A stretch of DNA of 64,000 nucleotides from positions 43,985 to 107,984 of the forward strand of contig LFLB01000010.1 of assembly GCA_001543005.1 (NCBI GenBank), in the 5' to 3' direction. The position numbers were made by a program, and so were the translations under genes. The stretch is from Candidatus Spongiihabitans thiooxidans. GTDB taxonomy: Bacteria; Pseudomonadota; Gammaproteobacteria; Arenicellales; Poriferihabitantaceae. How positions within the stretch are numbered: position 1 is the first letter of the stretch; every line of letters begins with the position of its first letter. Of the stretch, positions 17,395 to 25,733 are shown piece by piece. The notes beneath the pieces are model-generated. The model was given only the letters and a program-made list of their open reading frames with translations. It was not told the DNA's origin and made no database searches.

Positions 17395-18447
17395 TTATAC
17401 GCTTCGGGCGGCGGCACTAAGGTTTCGCAATTTAGCCATAGCAAGATCTCTGCCAAGCAGTCCCAAACCGCAATCCGGGGCCGCCAGCAAACGCTCGGCA
17501 TCAATATGCTCCAGTGCCGCCTGTAAACGCTCTCTGATCTCTTCTACCGGCTCCACCCTGCTTTTCGCAATCGCCACCGCACCAAATATTATCGCCGTAT
17601 TTGTAAAATGCTCGAGTAACGACAGGTCATTGTGTCGATGAGCATCCTCCAAAGATACAACGTCGATGGCGGAATCCTCGATCGCGTCTGCGATCTGGAA
17701 ATAGGAATCAGGGTCGGCTTTCGGATAGTCAGTGCGGTCTAACTTGTCCGGATAACCGCAGCACATATGCACCGTGCGAGTCACGTGACCAGGACAACCG
17801 TGGAAGGCTTTTTCCAGATTTTCAAAACCATAGTCCAGCGCATTTTTCGGATTGCGCGCGAATACCGGCTCATCAATTTGAATGTGTCTGCATCCCGCGT
17901 CCGCCAAGGCTAAAACTTCAAGATTTAATGCCTCGGACAAATCCGACCCTAGCTTTTTTAGGTCATTGTAATAAAGATCCGAATTGGTGTCGCTAATGGT
18001 CATCGGCCCAGGCAAGGTAATTTTTAGCGGCTTGTCGGTGTATGCCTGAGCCGTTTTCCAGTCCTTTACGATGTACGGTTGTTTCACCGAAACCGCACCG
18101 ACGATGGAGGGCAACTTGGCCGAATAGGCGCCGCCACGCACTTCTTTTTCGGTCAAATTAACGAAATCGAACCCATGCAAATGTCGGCAATGGTAATGAA
18201 TATAGTTTTCACGAATAATTTCTCCGTCGGTTGGAATATCGATTCCGCATTCCACTTGCTCGGTTACCGCTTGCTTGATGCCTTTCTCAATAATCTCAGG
18301 CGCATCCGGCCCCAATGCCGCCATTGCGTCCAGCCATTGTTTGGTTGGATCCGCGCTATCCGGACCAGCCGGGTGATTGAACCAGTCCGGTAATTTAACG
18401 TAATCCGGTTTCGGATACGCGCCAATACATGTCGTTAATAAACTCAT
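17395..18447 (-). CDS. MetE-core cobalamin-independent methyltransferase
   Basis: A 350-residue protein matching only the C-terminal catalytic barrel of MetE; the N-terminal half of full-length methionine synthase (about 750 residues) is absent. The zinc ligands are recognisable: H227 and C229 in VHMCCGYPD, E267 in VSLEDAH, and C326 in APDCGLG. The IQIDEP segment at 189-194 is the barrel signature. Core-MetE proteins are thought to transfer methyl groups to homocysteine from a non-folate donor, often methylcobalamin delivered by another protein. With mmsA behind it and a dimethylglycine dehydrogenase-like gene upstream, it may belong to a C1 or methylamine catabolic unit. The methyl donor is unknown. 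Confidence 0.85.
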   Translation of the reverse strand: MSLLTTCIGAYPKPDYVKLPDWFNHPAGPDSADPTKQWLDAMAALGPDAPEIIEKGIKQAVTEQVECGIDIPTDGEIIRENYIHYHCRHLHGFDFVNLTEKEVRGGAYSAKLPSIVGAVSVKQPYIVKDWKTAQAYTDKPLKITLPGPMTISDTNSDLYYNDLKKLGSDLSEALNLEVLALADAGCRHIQIDEPVFARNPKNALDYGFENLEKAFHGCPGHVTRTVHMCCGYPDKLDRTDYPKADPDSYFQIADAIEDSAIDVVSLEDAHRHNDLSLLEHFTNTAIIFGAVAIAKSRVEPVEEIRERLQAALEHIDAERLLAAPDCGLGLLGRDLAMAKLRNLSAAARSV

Positions 18448-18917
18448 TTTATTCTCGTGTGTTATTTTGGTTTACGAATTTTAGAGTTGAGCGCATTCCC
18501 GAATTCGGTGATGTGGTCGCAAATTTTTATACCCGTTTAGTATATCAGGATGGCTGGAGAGAACACCAAAGGTTTCAGAACTTATGTAGCTTCAGCATCA
18601 ATATTTGGCAGCTCAGCGTTTTGAATTGCTTTATATGCAGAGTTTGGTTGCCTTTGCATCATTTTCGAGCAGATTCATATTCAATACCCCAACACCAAAT
18701 CCGCGGGAATGACAGTATAAAAAACAGGGAATCAGGACCAGCATTGTCACGTTGGTTGCAACAATATAAAACATCATAACTGCCCTCTCATTTGGATGCT
18801 CCCAACCCGCCAGATTATACACACTGGCGCGATTAAACAGGTCGCAGACCGCGACTCGTCTTTTTGCTCTTATCTTTTGCTCTTGGGCTTTTACTCTTAT
18901 CTTTTACTCTTGGGCTG
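18448..18917. other. 470-bp intergenic region
   Basis: It lies between the dimethylglycine dehydrogenase-like gene and the MetE-core gene, both on the minus strand. It holds a CGCCAG / CTGGCG inverted repeat at 18808-18829, a TATAAT box on the minus strand inside that repeat, a possible 48-codon ORF (18631-18777) and a 27-bp tandem duplication at the right end. No known gene or RNA was recognised. Confidence 0.5.
18631..18777 (-). CDS. Possible small membrane ORF (48 codons)
   Basis: The frame starts ATG 18777 (MMFYIVATNV...) with GAGAGGG about five bases before it and a TATAAT sequence farther upstream at about 18813-18818. The first 23 residues are hydrophobic enough for one membrane helix; the rest (ending ENDAKATKLCI) is polar. 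I do not recognise it and it may be chance. It is listed because the start signals are better than expected at random. Confidence 0.2.
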   Translation of the reverse strand: MMFYIVATNVTMLVLIPCFLYCHSRGFGVGVLNMNLLENDAKATKLCI

Positions 18918-18920
18918 TTA
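18867..18920. repeat. 27-bp tandem duplication
   Basis: Two adjacent 27-bp units (18867-18893 and 18894-18920) differ at two positions: CTCTTATCTTTTGCTCTTGG versus CTCTTATCTTTTACTCTTGG, and the last triplet but one. The second unit overlaps the stop codon of the dimethylglycine dehydrogenase-like gene. It could be simple replication slippage. Confidence 0.75.
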
Positions 18921-21419
18921 CCCCCGCATTCTTTCCGCCTTCGGGTCGTACAGTGCGGTCAGGCTGGCAGTGGCGGGGATGCGCTCGCCGCCGACATCAA
19001 TTTCGATGGCGCCGCTGTCGAGAAAATCCTGGTCGACTCCGTCGTCGTGACAGACGTAGCCCATTCCAACCGAGCCGCACAGGGTATGCCCGTAGTTTCC
19101 CGAGGTTAAATGCCCGACCATTTTACCGTCGCGCAAGATCGGTTCATGGTGGTACAGCATAATTTCAGGATCCTGCAACAGAAATTGAACCATCCTTTTT
19201 CCCTTCCAGCTTGCGCTCTCCTGTTGTTTGAGAATCGCATCTCTGCCGATAAAGGGCACTGATTTTTCAAAATCACAGACAAAACCGAGACCACATTCGA
19301 GCGGCGTGTCTTGATCGGCGACATCGTGCCCGAAGTGGACGAATTTCTTTTCGATGCGGCCGCTATCCAGTGAATGTAGCCCGGCCATTTTCAAACCATA
19401 TTTTTCACCGGCCCGCCATAATGTATCGAAGCCGTGTCGCGCCATATCAGTCGGAATATACAACTCCCAACCGAGCTCGCCAACAAACGATATTCGCGCT
19501 GCGCGACCGACCACGCAACCCAGTTCAATCGGTTTTGACATGCCGAATGGAAAATTTGCAGTGCTCATATCCATCCCCAATACATCGCTGAGCAATGCTC
19601 TGCTGTCCGGTCCCATAACCCCGAGTACGGCCCAGCTATTGGTGACATCGGTCACCGTACAAAACGCATCAGCAGGCGTATTTCTCGCTAACCAATTCAG
19701 ATCTTTATTGGTTACCGCCGCGCCACTTACCACCAGGTATTGATTTTCCTCAATGCGGGTAACCGTAAGATCCGCTTCAATGCCGCCGCGCTCATTCAGC
19801 CAATGGGTATAAACCATTTTACCCACGGGGACATCAACGTCCGCAGTCGAAATTTTTTGTAGGACGTGGCAACTATCCTTGCCCTGAATCAGATATTTTG
19901 AAAAACTGCTTTGGTCAAACAGCGCGACTTTTTCACGAAATGCCTTATGCTCATTGGCGGAATATTCAAACCAGTTCTGTTTCCCGAAACTGTATTCATA
20001 TTTGGGCTGCACGCCTTTCGGCGCAAACCAATTTGGCCGCTCCCAACCGGCAACCTCGCCGAAACAGGCATTGCGCTCGACCAACCTTTCATGAATCGGT
20101 GAATGGCGAACATCCCTGGAGGTTTCCATCTGTTTGTATGGCCAATGATTGTCATACAAAAGACCCAGTGTCTCGGTCACCCGATTCTGAATATAGTGTT
20201 GCGTACCTTGGAACGAATACATGCGACGAATATCAACGCTCCATAAATCCAGCGGCGCATAACCATGATGCATCCACTCCGACAATACCTTGCCGATACC
20301 ACCGGAACTCTGGATGCCGATGGAGTTTAATCCGGCAGCGACATAGAAGTTTTTAAGTTCCGGGGCCTCGCCAATATGGAATTGATCGTCCGGGGTAAAA
20401 CTCTCCGGTCCGCAGAAAAATTTTCGCCACCCGACATGCTGCAACATCGGCACCCTGGCCATGGCATGTTCCAGCACCGGCATCATCTGCTCATCGAAAT
20501 GACCGTCAATTTCATCAAAACAAAAATCTTCGGGAATGCCGCCGCTTCCATTGGCATTGCTTCCATTAAGATGATGCCCCCAAGGCACGGCCCGAGGTTC
20601 AAACTGACCGACCAGTAAACTGCCCGCATCCTGCTTGTAATAGGCACATCTATCGTGATCGCGCATGACCGGCAAATCCAGCGGCAGATCGTCCAGTTTT
20701 TCGGTTACTGCATAATAATGCTCCGCAGCATGTAGCGGCACGTTTACCCCGGCCATCTTGCCCACTTCCCGCGCCCACATGCCCGCACAGTTAACCACAT
20801 AATCCGTTTCGATATCGCCCACGATATCACCTTGCACGGTATGCACCCCGGCTACCTTGCCATTAGCGCGCATAATACCCGTCACCTTCACCCCCTCCAG
20901 ACACAACGCCCCGCGATTACGCGCGCCTTTGATGAAACTCGCGGTAACATCCACCGGACTGGCATAACCATCATGGGCGACCCAGCTACCGCCCAGCAAA
21001 TCGCCCGTTTCAAGAAAGGGATATTTTTCCTTGACTTCATCGGCGGTCAGCATATCAACCTGGGTAACGCCAAAAGCGTTATTCATGGACGCTACCCGTT
21101 TCAGTTCCTCAAACCGCGCCTCGCTATGGGCGATGGACAACGAACCCACTTGCTTGAATCCGGTGGATTGTCCGGTTTCCGCCTCAATCTCAGCCAGCAG
21201 GGACATGGAATATTGCGCCAGCCTGGCATGGCTTTCATTGGCGCGCATGGTGCCGACCAACCCGGCCGCATGCCAGGTGGTGCCGCAACCAAATTGCATT
21301 CGTTCCAGCAGAACCACATCGTTCCACCCCTGTTTTGCTAAATGATAGGCGACGCTGGAACCGATAACGCCGCCGCCGATAATGACCGCGCTTGCTTTGC
21401 CTGGAATTTCTGATGTCAT
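18918..21419 (-). CDS. FAD/folate-dependent dimethylglycine (or sarcosine) dehydrogenase
   Basis: An 833-residue two-part enzyme that oxidatively demethylates an N-methyl amine and passes the C1 unit to tetrahydrofolate. The N-terminal DAO domain has the dinucleotide motif VIIGGGVIGSSVAYHLAKQG, and CGTTWHAAGLVG, whose H50 corresponds to the histidine that binds FAD covalently in dimethylglycine dehydrogenase. A linker of about 60 residues leads to a C-terminal GcvT-like domain (from about 430) with GGIEADLTVTRIEE and VMGPDSRALLSD, which should bind folate. The length equals mammalian and bacterial DMGDH (about 830-860). Dimethylglycine, sarcosine or another N-methyl amine is possible; sequence alone does not decide. 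It has its own intergenic regions on both sides. Confidence 0.88.
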   Translation of the reverse strand: MTSEIPGKASAVIIGGGVIGSSVAYHLAKQGWNDVVLLERMQFGCGTTWHAAGLVGTMRANESHARLAQYSMSLLAEIEAETGQSTGFKQVGSLSIAHSEARFEELKRVASMNNAFGVTQVDMLTADEVKEKYPFLETGDLLGGSWVAHDGYASPVDVTASFIKGARNRGALCLEGVKVTGIMRANGKVAGVHTVQGDIVGDIETDYVVNCAGMWAREVGKMAGVNVPLHAAEHYYAVTEKLDDLPLDLPVMRDHDRCAYYKQDAGSLLVGQFEPRAVPWGHHLNGSNANGSGGIPEDFCFDEIDGHFDEQMMPVLEHAMARVPMLQHVGWRKFFCGPESFTPDDQFHIGEAPELKNFYVAAGLNSIGIQSSGGIGKVLSEWMHHGYAPLDLWSVDIRRMYSFQGTQHYIQNRVTETLGLLYDNHWPYKQMETSRDVRHSPIHERLVERNACFGEVAGWERPNWFAPKGVQPKYEYSFGKQNWFEYSANEHKAFREKVALFDQSSFSKYLIQGKDSCHVLQKISTADVDVPVGKMVYTHWLNERGGIEADLTVTRIEENQYLVVSGAAVTNKDLNWLARNTPADAFCTVTDVTNSWAVLGVMGPDSRALLSDVLGMDMSTANFPFGMSKPIELGCVVGRAARISFVGELGWELYIPTDMARHGFDTLWRAGEKYGLKMAGLHSLDSGRIEKKFVHFGHDVADQDTPLECGLGFVCDFEKSVPFIGRDAILKQQESASWKGKRMVQFLLQDPEIMLYHHEPILRDGKMVGHLTSGNYGHTLCGSVGMGYVCHDDGVDQDFLDSGAIEIDVGGERIPATASLTALYDPKAERMRG

Positions 21420-21540
21420 GTTAATTACTGTGTGTTAGAGAGTGAAATGGAAATTGTGAACCGTGCAGAATATACCTAACGGTGGCAACGGGGCAATACA
21501 AAAACAGGTGTATTTTGGTGCTGGCCAATATGCAGGCGCC

Positions 21541-22389
21541 CTAAAACCCATCCACGGCGAGCAAGGCGATGCTGCAAAAAATCACAACGGAGGCGATGAT
21601 TCTGCGTCTACCCGACGGTTCCTTGAAGTAAAAAGCGCCGATCAGCGCAGCGATTATGATTGAAGTTTCCCGCACCGCGGAAACCAGTGGTATCGGTGCC
21701 TGGGTCATTGACCAAACCACCAGTGAGTACGATGTCAATGCCAATGATGCGCCGAGTAAAAAGATTTTCCATTGATGCCTGATTGAAATAACTTCGGTTA
21801 TGCCTCTTTTGAAAATCGTATAAATCAGGATAGGAATACTGCACTGCACCGCCAGCCAAACCATATACGCAGGAACATTTTCCGACAATCTGCCGCCAAT
21901 ACCATCGACGATCGTGTAACCGCCGATAAACATTGAGGTTATAAGTGCGGATACAAGCGCCTGGCGATCCTGCATTACCCGTCGAAATCCTTTTGCAGCA
22001 AAGATCAAAATGCCTGTGAGTACGCCGATTAACGAAACAACTTCAATGCTATTGAGCGCTTCATTGAGTGCTAACACGCTCCATAATGTTACCAGAACAG
22101 GCGCCGTGCCGCGCGCTACCGGATAAGCCTGGGAAAAGTCTCCGTATTTGTAGGCCGCGCTGAGCGCAACATAGTACATGGAATGCAGCACCACGGAAGC
22201 AAACAAATAGGGCCAGCTATCGACCGCGGGCAACCCTACAAACAGCAACAACGGCAAGGCAATGAGCCCGGCGGCTAAATTGAACCCGGTGATGGAGATC
22301 AGGTGATCTTTGCCTGATTTCACCATTGCATTCCAGGTGGCATGAAACAACGCCGCGACCAGAACAATTAAGGCTATGCTCAATTCCAT
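21541..22389 (-). CDS. EamA/DMT-family transporter
   Basis: A 282-residue inner-membrane protein with about ten hydrophobic segments in two EamA repeats (first half about 1-135, second about 145-282). Recognisable are the AYPVARGTAPVLVTLWSVLALNE motif of the first repeat and LVSAVRETSIIIAALIGAFYFKEP of the second. DMT carriers export or import small metabolites; the substrate cannot be read from sequence. It lies downstream of the Na/Pi carrier gene on the same strand with a 150-bp gap. Confidence 0.85.
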   Translation of the reverse strand: MELSIALIVLVAALFHATWNAMVKSGKDHLISITGFNLAAGLIALPLLLFVGLPAVDSWPYLFASVVLHSMYYVALSAAYKYGDFSQAYPVARGTAPVLVTLWSVLALNEALNSIEVVSLIGVLTGILIFAAKGFRRVMQDRQALVSALITSMFIGGYTIVDGIGGRLSENVPAYMVWLAVQCSIPILIYTIFKRGITEVISIRHQWKIFLLGASLALTSYSLVVWSMTQAPIPLVSAVRETSIIIAALIGAFYFKEPSGRRRIIASVVIFCSIALLAVDGF

Positions 22390-22540
22390 ATCGATTTCTG
22401 GTTAGCAGAATATTTTATTTACATGGATGTAATGTATACCGATTTTGCATCGTTACACGGACGTAACTTATTAGAGCAATGCAGGAGCAATTGCCGAGGA
22501 GCAAAAAATCGGTTGTTTACTATGGACGCGATGTTCGTTA

Positions 22541-24208
22541 TCAACTCATTTCGATATGCGATATATACCCAACCACCTGGAGCATATCCCGTACTGAATC
22601 CTGATGAATGGAACTGGTGCCAATACTGCTTGACCTTCGATCACTCAAACGTAAGCGGTGCCGGGCGATACTTTCCTGACCCAGTTGGTTGATTGAATCA
22701 ATCAACCTCTTTTTAGATTTTCTGTTTCTTTCGCTAACCGATGCGAAATTACCGGTTGCAAAATAGGTAATTTCGAGCTGTATCAAATTCAATACCTGGG
22801 CGTGAATCAGGTTCAATTCTTCCTCGCCTTCTGACGAAAAGACCACGCCGCGATCAATACGTTTTATAGCCAGCCTCGCCAGATTATGGGAGACAACGTC
22901 ACCGATGTTTTCCATGGTCGTGGAAAACCGCAAAATTTCATCCAGCCGATGTTCGTGTTTGTCGTTACTGTCATTTTTATTGCTTTGATTTTTATGGCGG
23001 ATGTGCCGACGGGTTTCCGAAAGATAACGCTGAATTGCCTTATTCCTGGCATTGATTTCTTTATCCTTTTCAATGAATTGCTCGATGATTAATCGATCGA
23101 CAGCATCAAACATTTGCAACGCCTTGCCAAACAGTGCTTCGGTGTTATCTGCCAACCTGAACGCTTCTCTTCTGGCGCAGGATATCGCCAGTTTCGGTTT
23201 ATTTACAAATTCAGGGTCAAGACTGCTTCCCGGCACATGGGAATCCGGAACCAGTTCACCCTGTTTTCCCAAACCAAACAACCACTTTGAAAACCGAGCG
23301 ACCGCATTGTTCAAGGGAATGAACATCAGCGCCAACGCCAAGTTATAGGCAATATGCATATTGATTACCTGAACGCCGCCGGTTCCACCAAATTTGCCAA
23401 CCAGTCGAATCAACATGAACGACAACATAAATGCAACCAATGCCAATGCCAGGCGCATTACAAAATTCGCGAGTACCGCGCTATAGGTTTCGACATGGCG
23501 TCGATTAACCAGCAATAGCGCAATCAATCCAGAACCAATATTAGCGCCCAGCAACATCGCAATAAATAATGGTGGCTGCAAAAGCCCGACTTCTGCCATG
23601 GAAGCAATCACCAAAATCACGGCCACGCTGGAATGCGCCAACCAAGTGAATAGCGCGGCAAGAATCAAACCTAACCAGGCGGCGGAATCCAGCAATTCCA
23701 AAATTTCCGCCGGTATGGGTTGGTTGGCGACTGGTGCGATCACTTGCTTGATCAGTTGAATAGATAACAACATCAGCCCAACACCGATAAAAATTCGCCC
23801 TAACTGTTGACCGCGCCAAGTACGCGCGAAACGGTGGAAGCACAGTCCAGACAACAGCAGCAATGGAGACAGGAATGAAAGATCAAGAAAAAGTATGCGA
23901 ACTGCGAGCGCCGAGCCTAGATCGGCGCCGATGATGATGACGATGGCAATGCCCAGCGACAGCAGACCACTGGTGATGAATGAGGTAGTCAGCATCACAG
24001 TCGCGGTGGTGCTTTGGAGAATCAATGCGGATACAAGCCCGCACAAAAATGATTTAAGCCGTGAACCCGCTGCGCTGGCAATGAATGCGCCAATTTTTGC
24101 AGAGTAGGCTTTTTCAACGGCTGCACGCACCATATAACTGCCCCACAACAGCAAGGCAATACTTCCGGCTAAGTTCAGAATGAGCAGCAGTTTGGGAGAG
24201 TGGGTCAC
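22541..24208 (-). CDS. Na/phosphate cotransporter with PhoU-like domain (NptA/YjbB type)
   Basis: A 555-residue protein. Residues 1 to about 310 are a Na/Pi-II carrier with the two inverted QS-type repeats (ILQSTTATVML and WLAHSSVAVILV) and the GANIGSGLIAL segment. Residues about 330-540 form a helical PhoU-like regulatory domain (FSTTMENIGDVVSHNLARLA). In E. coli the relative YjbB exports phosphate when the cell has an excess. Here it stands next to genes for phosphonate use, which would release phosphate, so an export role would make sense; import is also possible. Between it and the TRAP genes is a copy of the repeat described at 24281. Confidence 0.88.
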   Translation of the reverse strand: MTHSPKLLLILNLAGSIALLLWGSYMVRAAVEKAYSAKIGAFIASAAGSRLKSFLCGLVSALILQSTTATVMLTTSFITSGLLSLGIAIVIIIGADLGSALAVRILFLDLSFLSPLLLLSGLCFHRFARTWRGQQLGRIFIGVGLMLLSIQLIKQVIAPVANQPIPAEILELLDSAAWLGLILAALFTWLAHSSVAVILVIASMAEVGLLQPPLFIAMLLGANIGSGLIALLLVNRRHVETYSAVLANFVMRLALALVAFMLSFMLIRLVGKFGGTGGVQVINMHIAYNLALALMFIPLNNAVARFSKWLFGLGKQGELVPDSHVPGSSLDPEFVNKPKLAISCARREAFRLADNTEALFGKALQMFDAVDRLIIEQFIEKDKEINARNKAIQRYLSETRRHIRHKNQSNKNDSNDKHEHRLDEILRFSTTMENIGDVVSHNLARLAIKRIDRGVVFSSEGEEELNLIHAQVLNLIQLEITYFATGNFASVSERNRKSKKRLIDSINQLGQESIARHRLRLSDRRSSSIGTSSIHQDSVRDMLQVVGYISHIEMS

Positions 24209-24280
24209 TAGCTGAAATTATCAGGTGTGGATTTTTGATGCGATTGCGTACCGCCAAAGCGCAACACAAAGGTCGCAAGA

Positions 24281-24541
24281 GCATACGACAAGCTACTATA
24301 TCAGGCGCGAAACCTGAGTTGAAAGCGCGTTTCAAACATTAAAACACGATCGCCGAATCGCAACCCGATATGCGTGCTTGAGCGTTACTTATCAAGCCAT
24401 CATACTAGGCCATGCTAGGTCAGATCAGTGCCTTTCGCCAGCGAACCAACAGGCGTTACTTATCAAGCCATCATACTAGGCCATGCTAGGGTCCTGAACC
24501 GGGTGGCGACTGTCATTTGGCTTGATTGAGAACGCCCCCTA
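24281..24541. repeat. Dispersed ~200-bp repeat, copy A (with internal 38-bp duplication)
   Basis: About 125 bp from 24281 match 27713 onwards closely (for example CGATCGCCGAATCGCAACCC and TATGCGTGCTTGAGCGTTAC are shared), and the last ~43 bp (GGCGACTGTC, GGCTT-ATTGAGAACGC) also match. In copy A a 38-bp piece starting GCGTTACTTATCAAGCCATC is present twice, at 24382-24419 and 24453-24490. The repeat ends on the stop codon of dctP, as copy B ends on the stop of phnW. It contains short hairpins (TTGAAA-GCGCG-TTTCAA) but no ORF that I recognise. Confidence 0.85.
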
Positions 24542-25621
24542 GCTATAACGGTATGGCACCCCCGCTTTTTGCATCACTGCCGAATAGTCTTTATAGGCTT
24601 GGACGACTTTCGCCGTTCTCGGGCTGATTGCGGCCAGCTCGTCCCAGTATTCCTCCGAGTCCTTGATCACCTGATTCCATTCTTCCGCTGGAATCGTGGT
24701 CAATTGCATTTTCTTGCCGTTGACCCGCAGGTCCGCTTCCCCGCCCCAATACCAGACCTGGCGGTAGTAATGCGAGCTGTCCATTGAAAGTTTGAACAGC
24801 GCCTGTAAATGCGGCGGCACTGCGGCCCAACTTTTTGAATTAGCGAAATAGGAACCGCACCAAGCACCGGTGACATTGTTAAGCAACGCATAGTTGCACA
24901 CATCCGCCCAACCCACCTCGTACGCTTCGGTGAATCCGCACCAGGCAACACCGTCCAACTCGCCGGTCTGGATAGCCACCTCGATGTCATCCCAGGGCAG
25001 GGTAACCGGAACCAGTCCGTATCGGGACAGGAATTTCCCCGCCGTGGGCACGCCGAACACGCGCTTGCCCTTCATATCCGCAAGGCTGTTTATCGGCTCT
25101 TTGGTGAAAATATGCAGCGGGTCCCAGGCCCCGGCGCTCAACCATTCCACGCCTTCAATCTCGCCATAGGCTTCGGCCCAAATTTCGTTTAAGCCGTAAT
25201 ACTTGAATAACACCGGCATGTCCAGGCTGTAGCGCGTCGAGAACGGGAAATACCCGCCGAATACACTAATGTCAACGGGCGAGGCCATGGTGGCATCATC
25301 GCTTTGCACCGCATCAAGGGTGCCGTTTTGGACTGCCCGGAAGAGCTCATCGGTTGCGACTAATTGATCTGCATAGTACAGCTCAATTTCCATTTCGCCG
25401 TGCGCGGCAATATTAAATGCTTCGATTTGCGGCAAAATGACATGTGCGCCGAGTGGTGCGCCTGAATAAGTTTGCAGGCGCCATTTAATCGGGTTGGACT
25501 GCGAATAAACAAAAGGCGCCGATGCTGCGGCAACGGCCCCGGTGGCAGCTGCTGCTGCTTGCTTAATAAAGTTTCGGCGGCTGTTTTTTTTGGTTGCTAT
25601 TTTAGGCTTGCTTTCTTTCAT
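24539..25621 (-). CDS. dctP: TRAP transporter substrate-binding protein (DctP family, Tat signal)
   Basis: A 360-residue periplasmic receptor for a TRAP importer. The N terminus has a twin-arginine signal, S14-R15-R16-N-F-I-K, followed by an alanine-rich hydrophobic stretch; a Tat signal suggests export in folded form. The mature part has the DctP fold, with ADMKGKRVFGVPTAGKFL and IQTGELDGVAW, typical of the subgroup that binds 2-oxo acids or other carboxylates, sometimes as dimers. It is third in a dctQ-dctM-dctP order, 112 bp after dctM. The ligand is unknown; its position between phosphonate genes hints at a related organic anion but does not show it. Confidence 0.9.
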   Translation of the reverse strand: MKESKPKIATKKNSRRNFIKQAAAAATGAVAAASAPFVYSQSNPIKWRLQTYSGAPLGAHVILPQIEAFNIAAHGEMEIELYYADQLVATDELFRAVQNGTLDAVQSDDATMASPVDISVFGGYFPFSTRYSLDMPVLFKYYGLNEIWAEAYGEIEGVEWLSAGAWDPLHIFTKEPINSLADMKGKRVFGVPTAGKFLSRYGLVPVTLPWDDIEVAIQTGELDGVAWCGFTEAYEVGWADVCNYALLNNVTGAWCGSYFANSKSWAAVPPHLQALFKLSMDSSHYYRQVWYWGGEADLRVNGKKMQLTTIPAEEWNQVIKDSEEYWDELAAISPRTAKVVQAYKDYSAVMQKAGVPYRYS

Positions 25622-25733
25622 CGTAATTCTCCAGTGGCGTTGAAATAATGAATTGGAATTTTTTCGTTAAATCTGCTTCTTAAATCTGCTTCGCTGCTCA
25701 ATTAATTATCCGACTAGTATACCGCTAATTACA

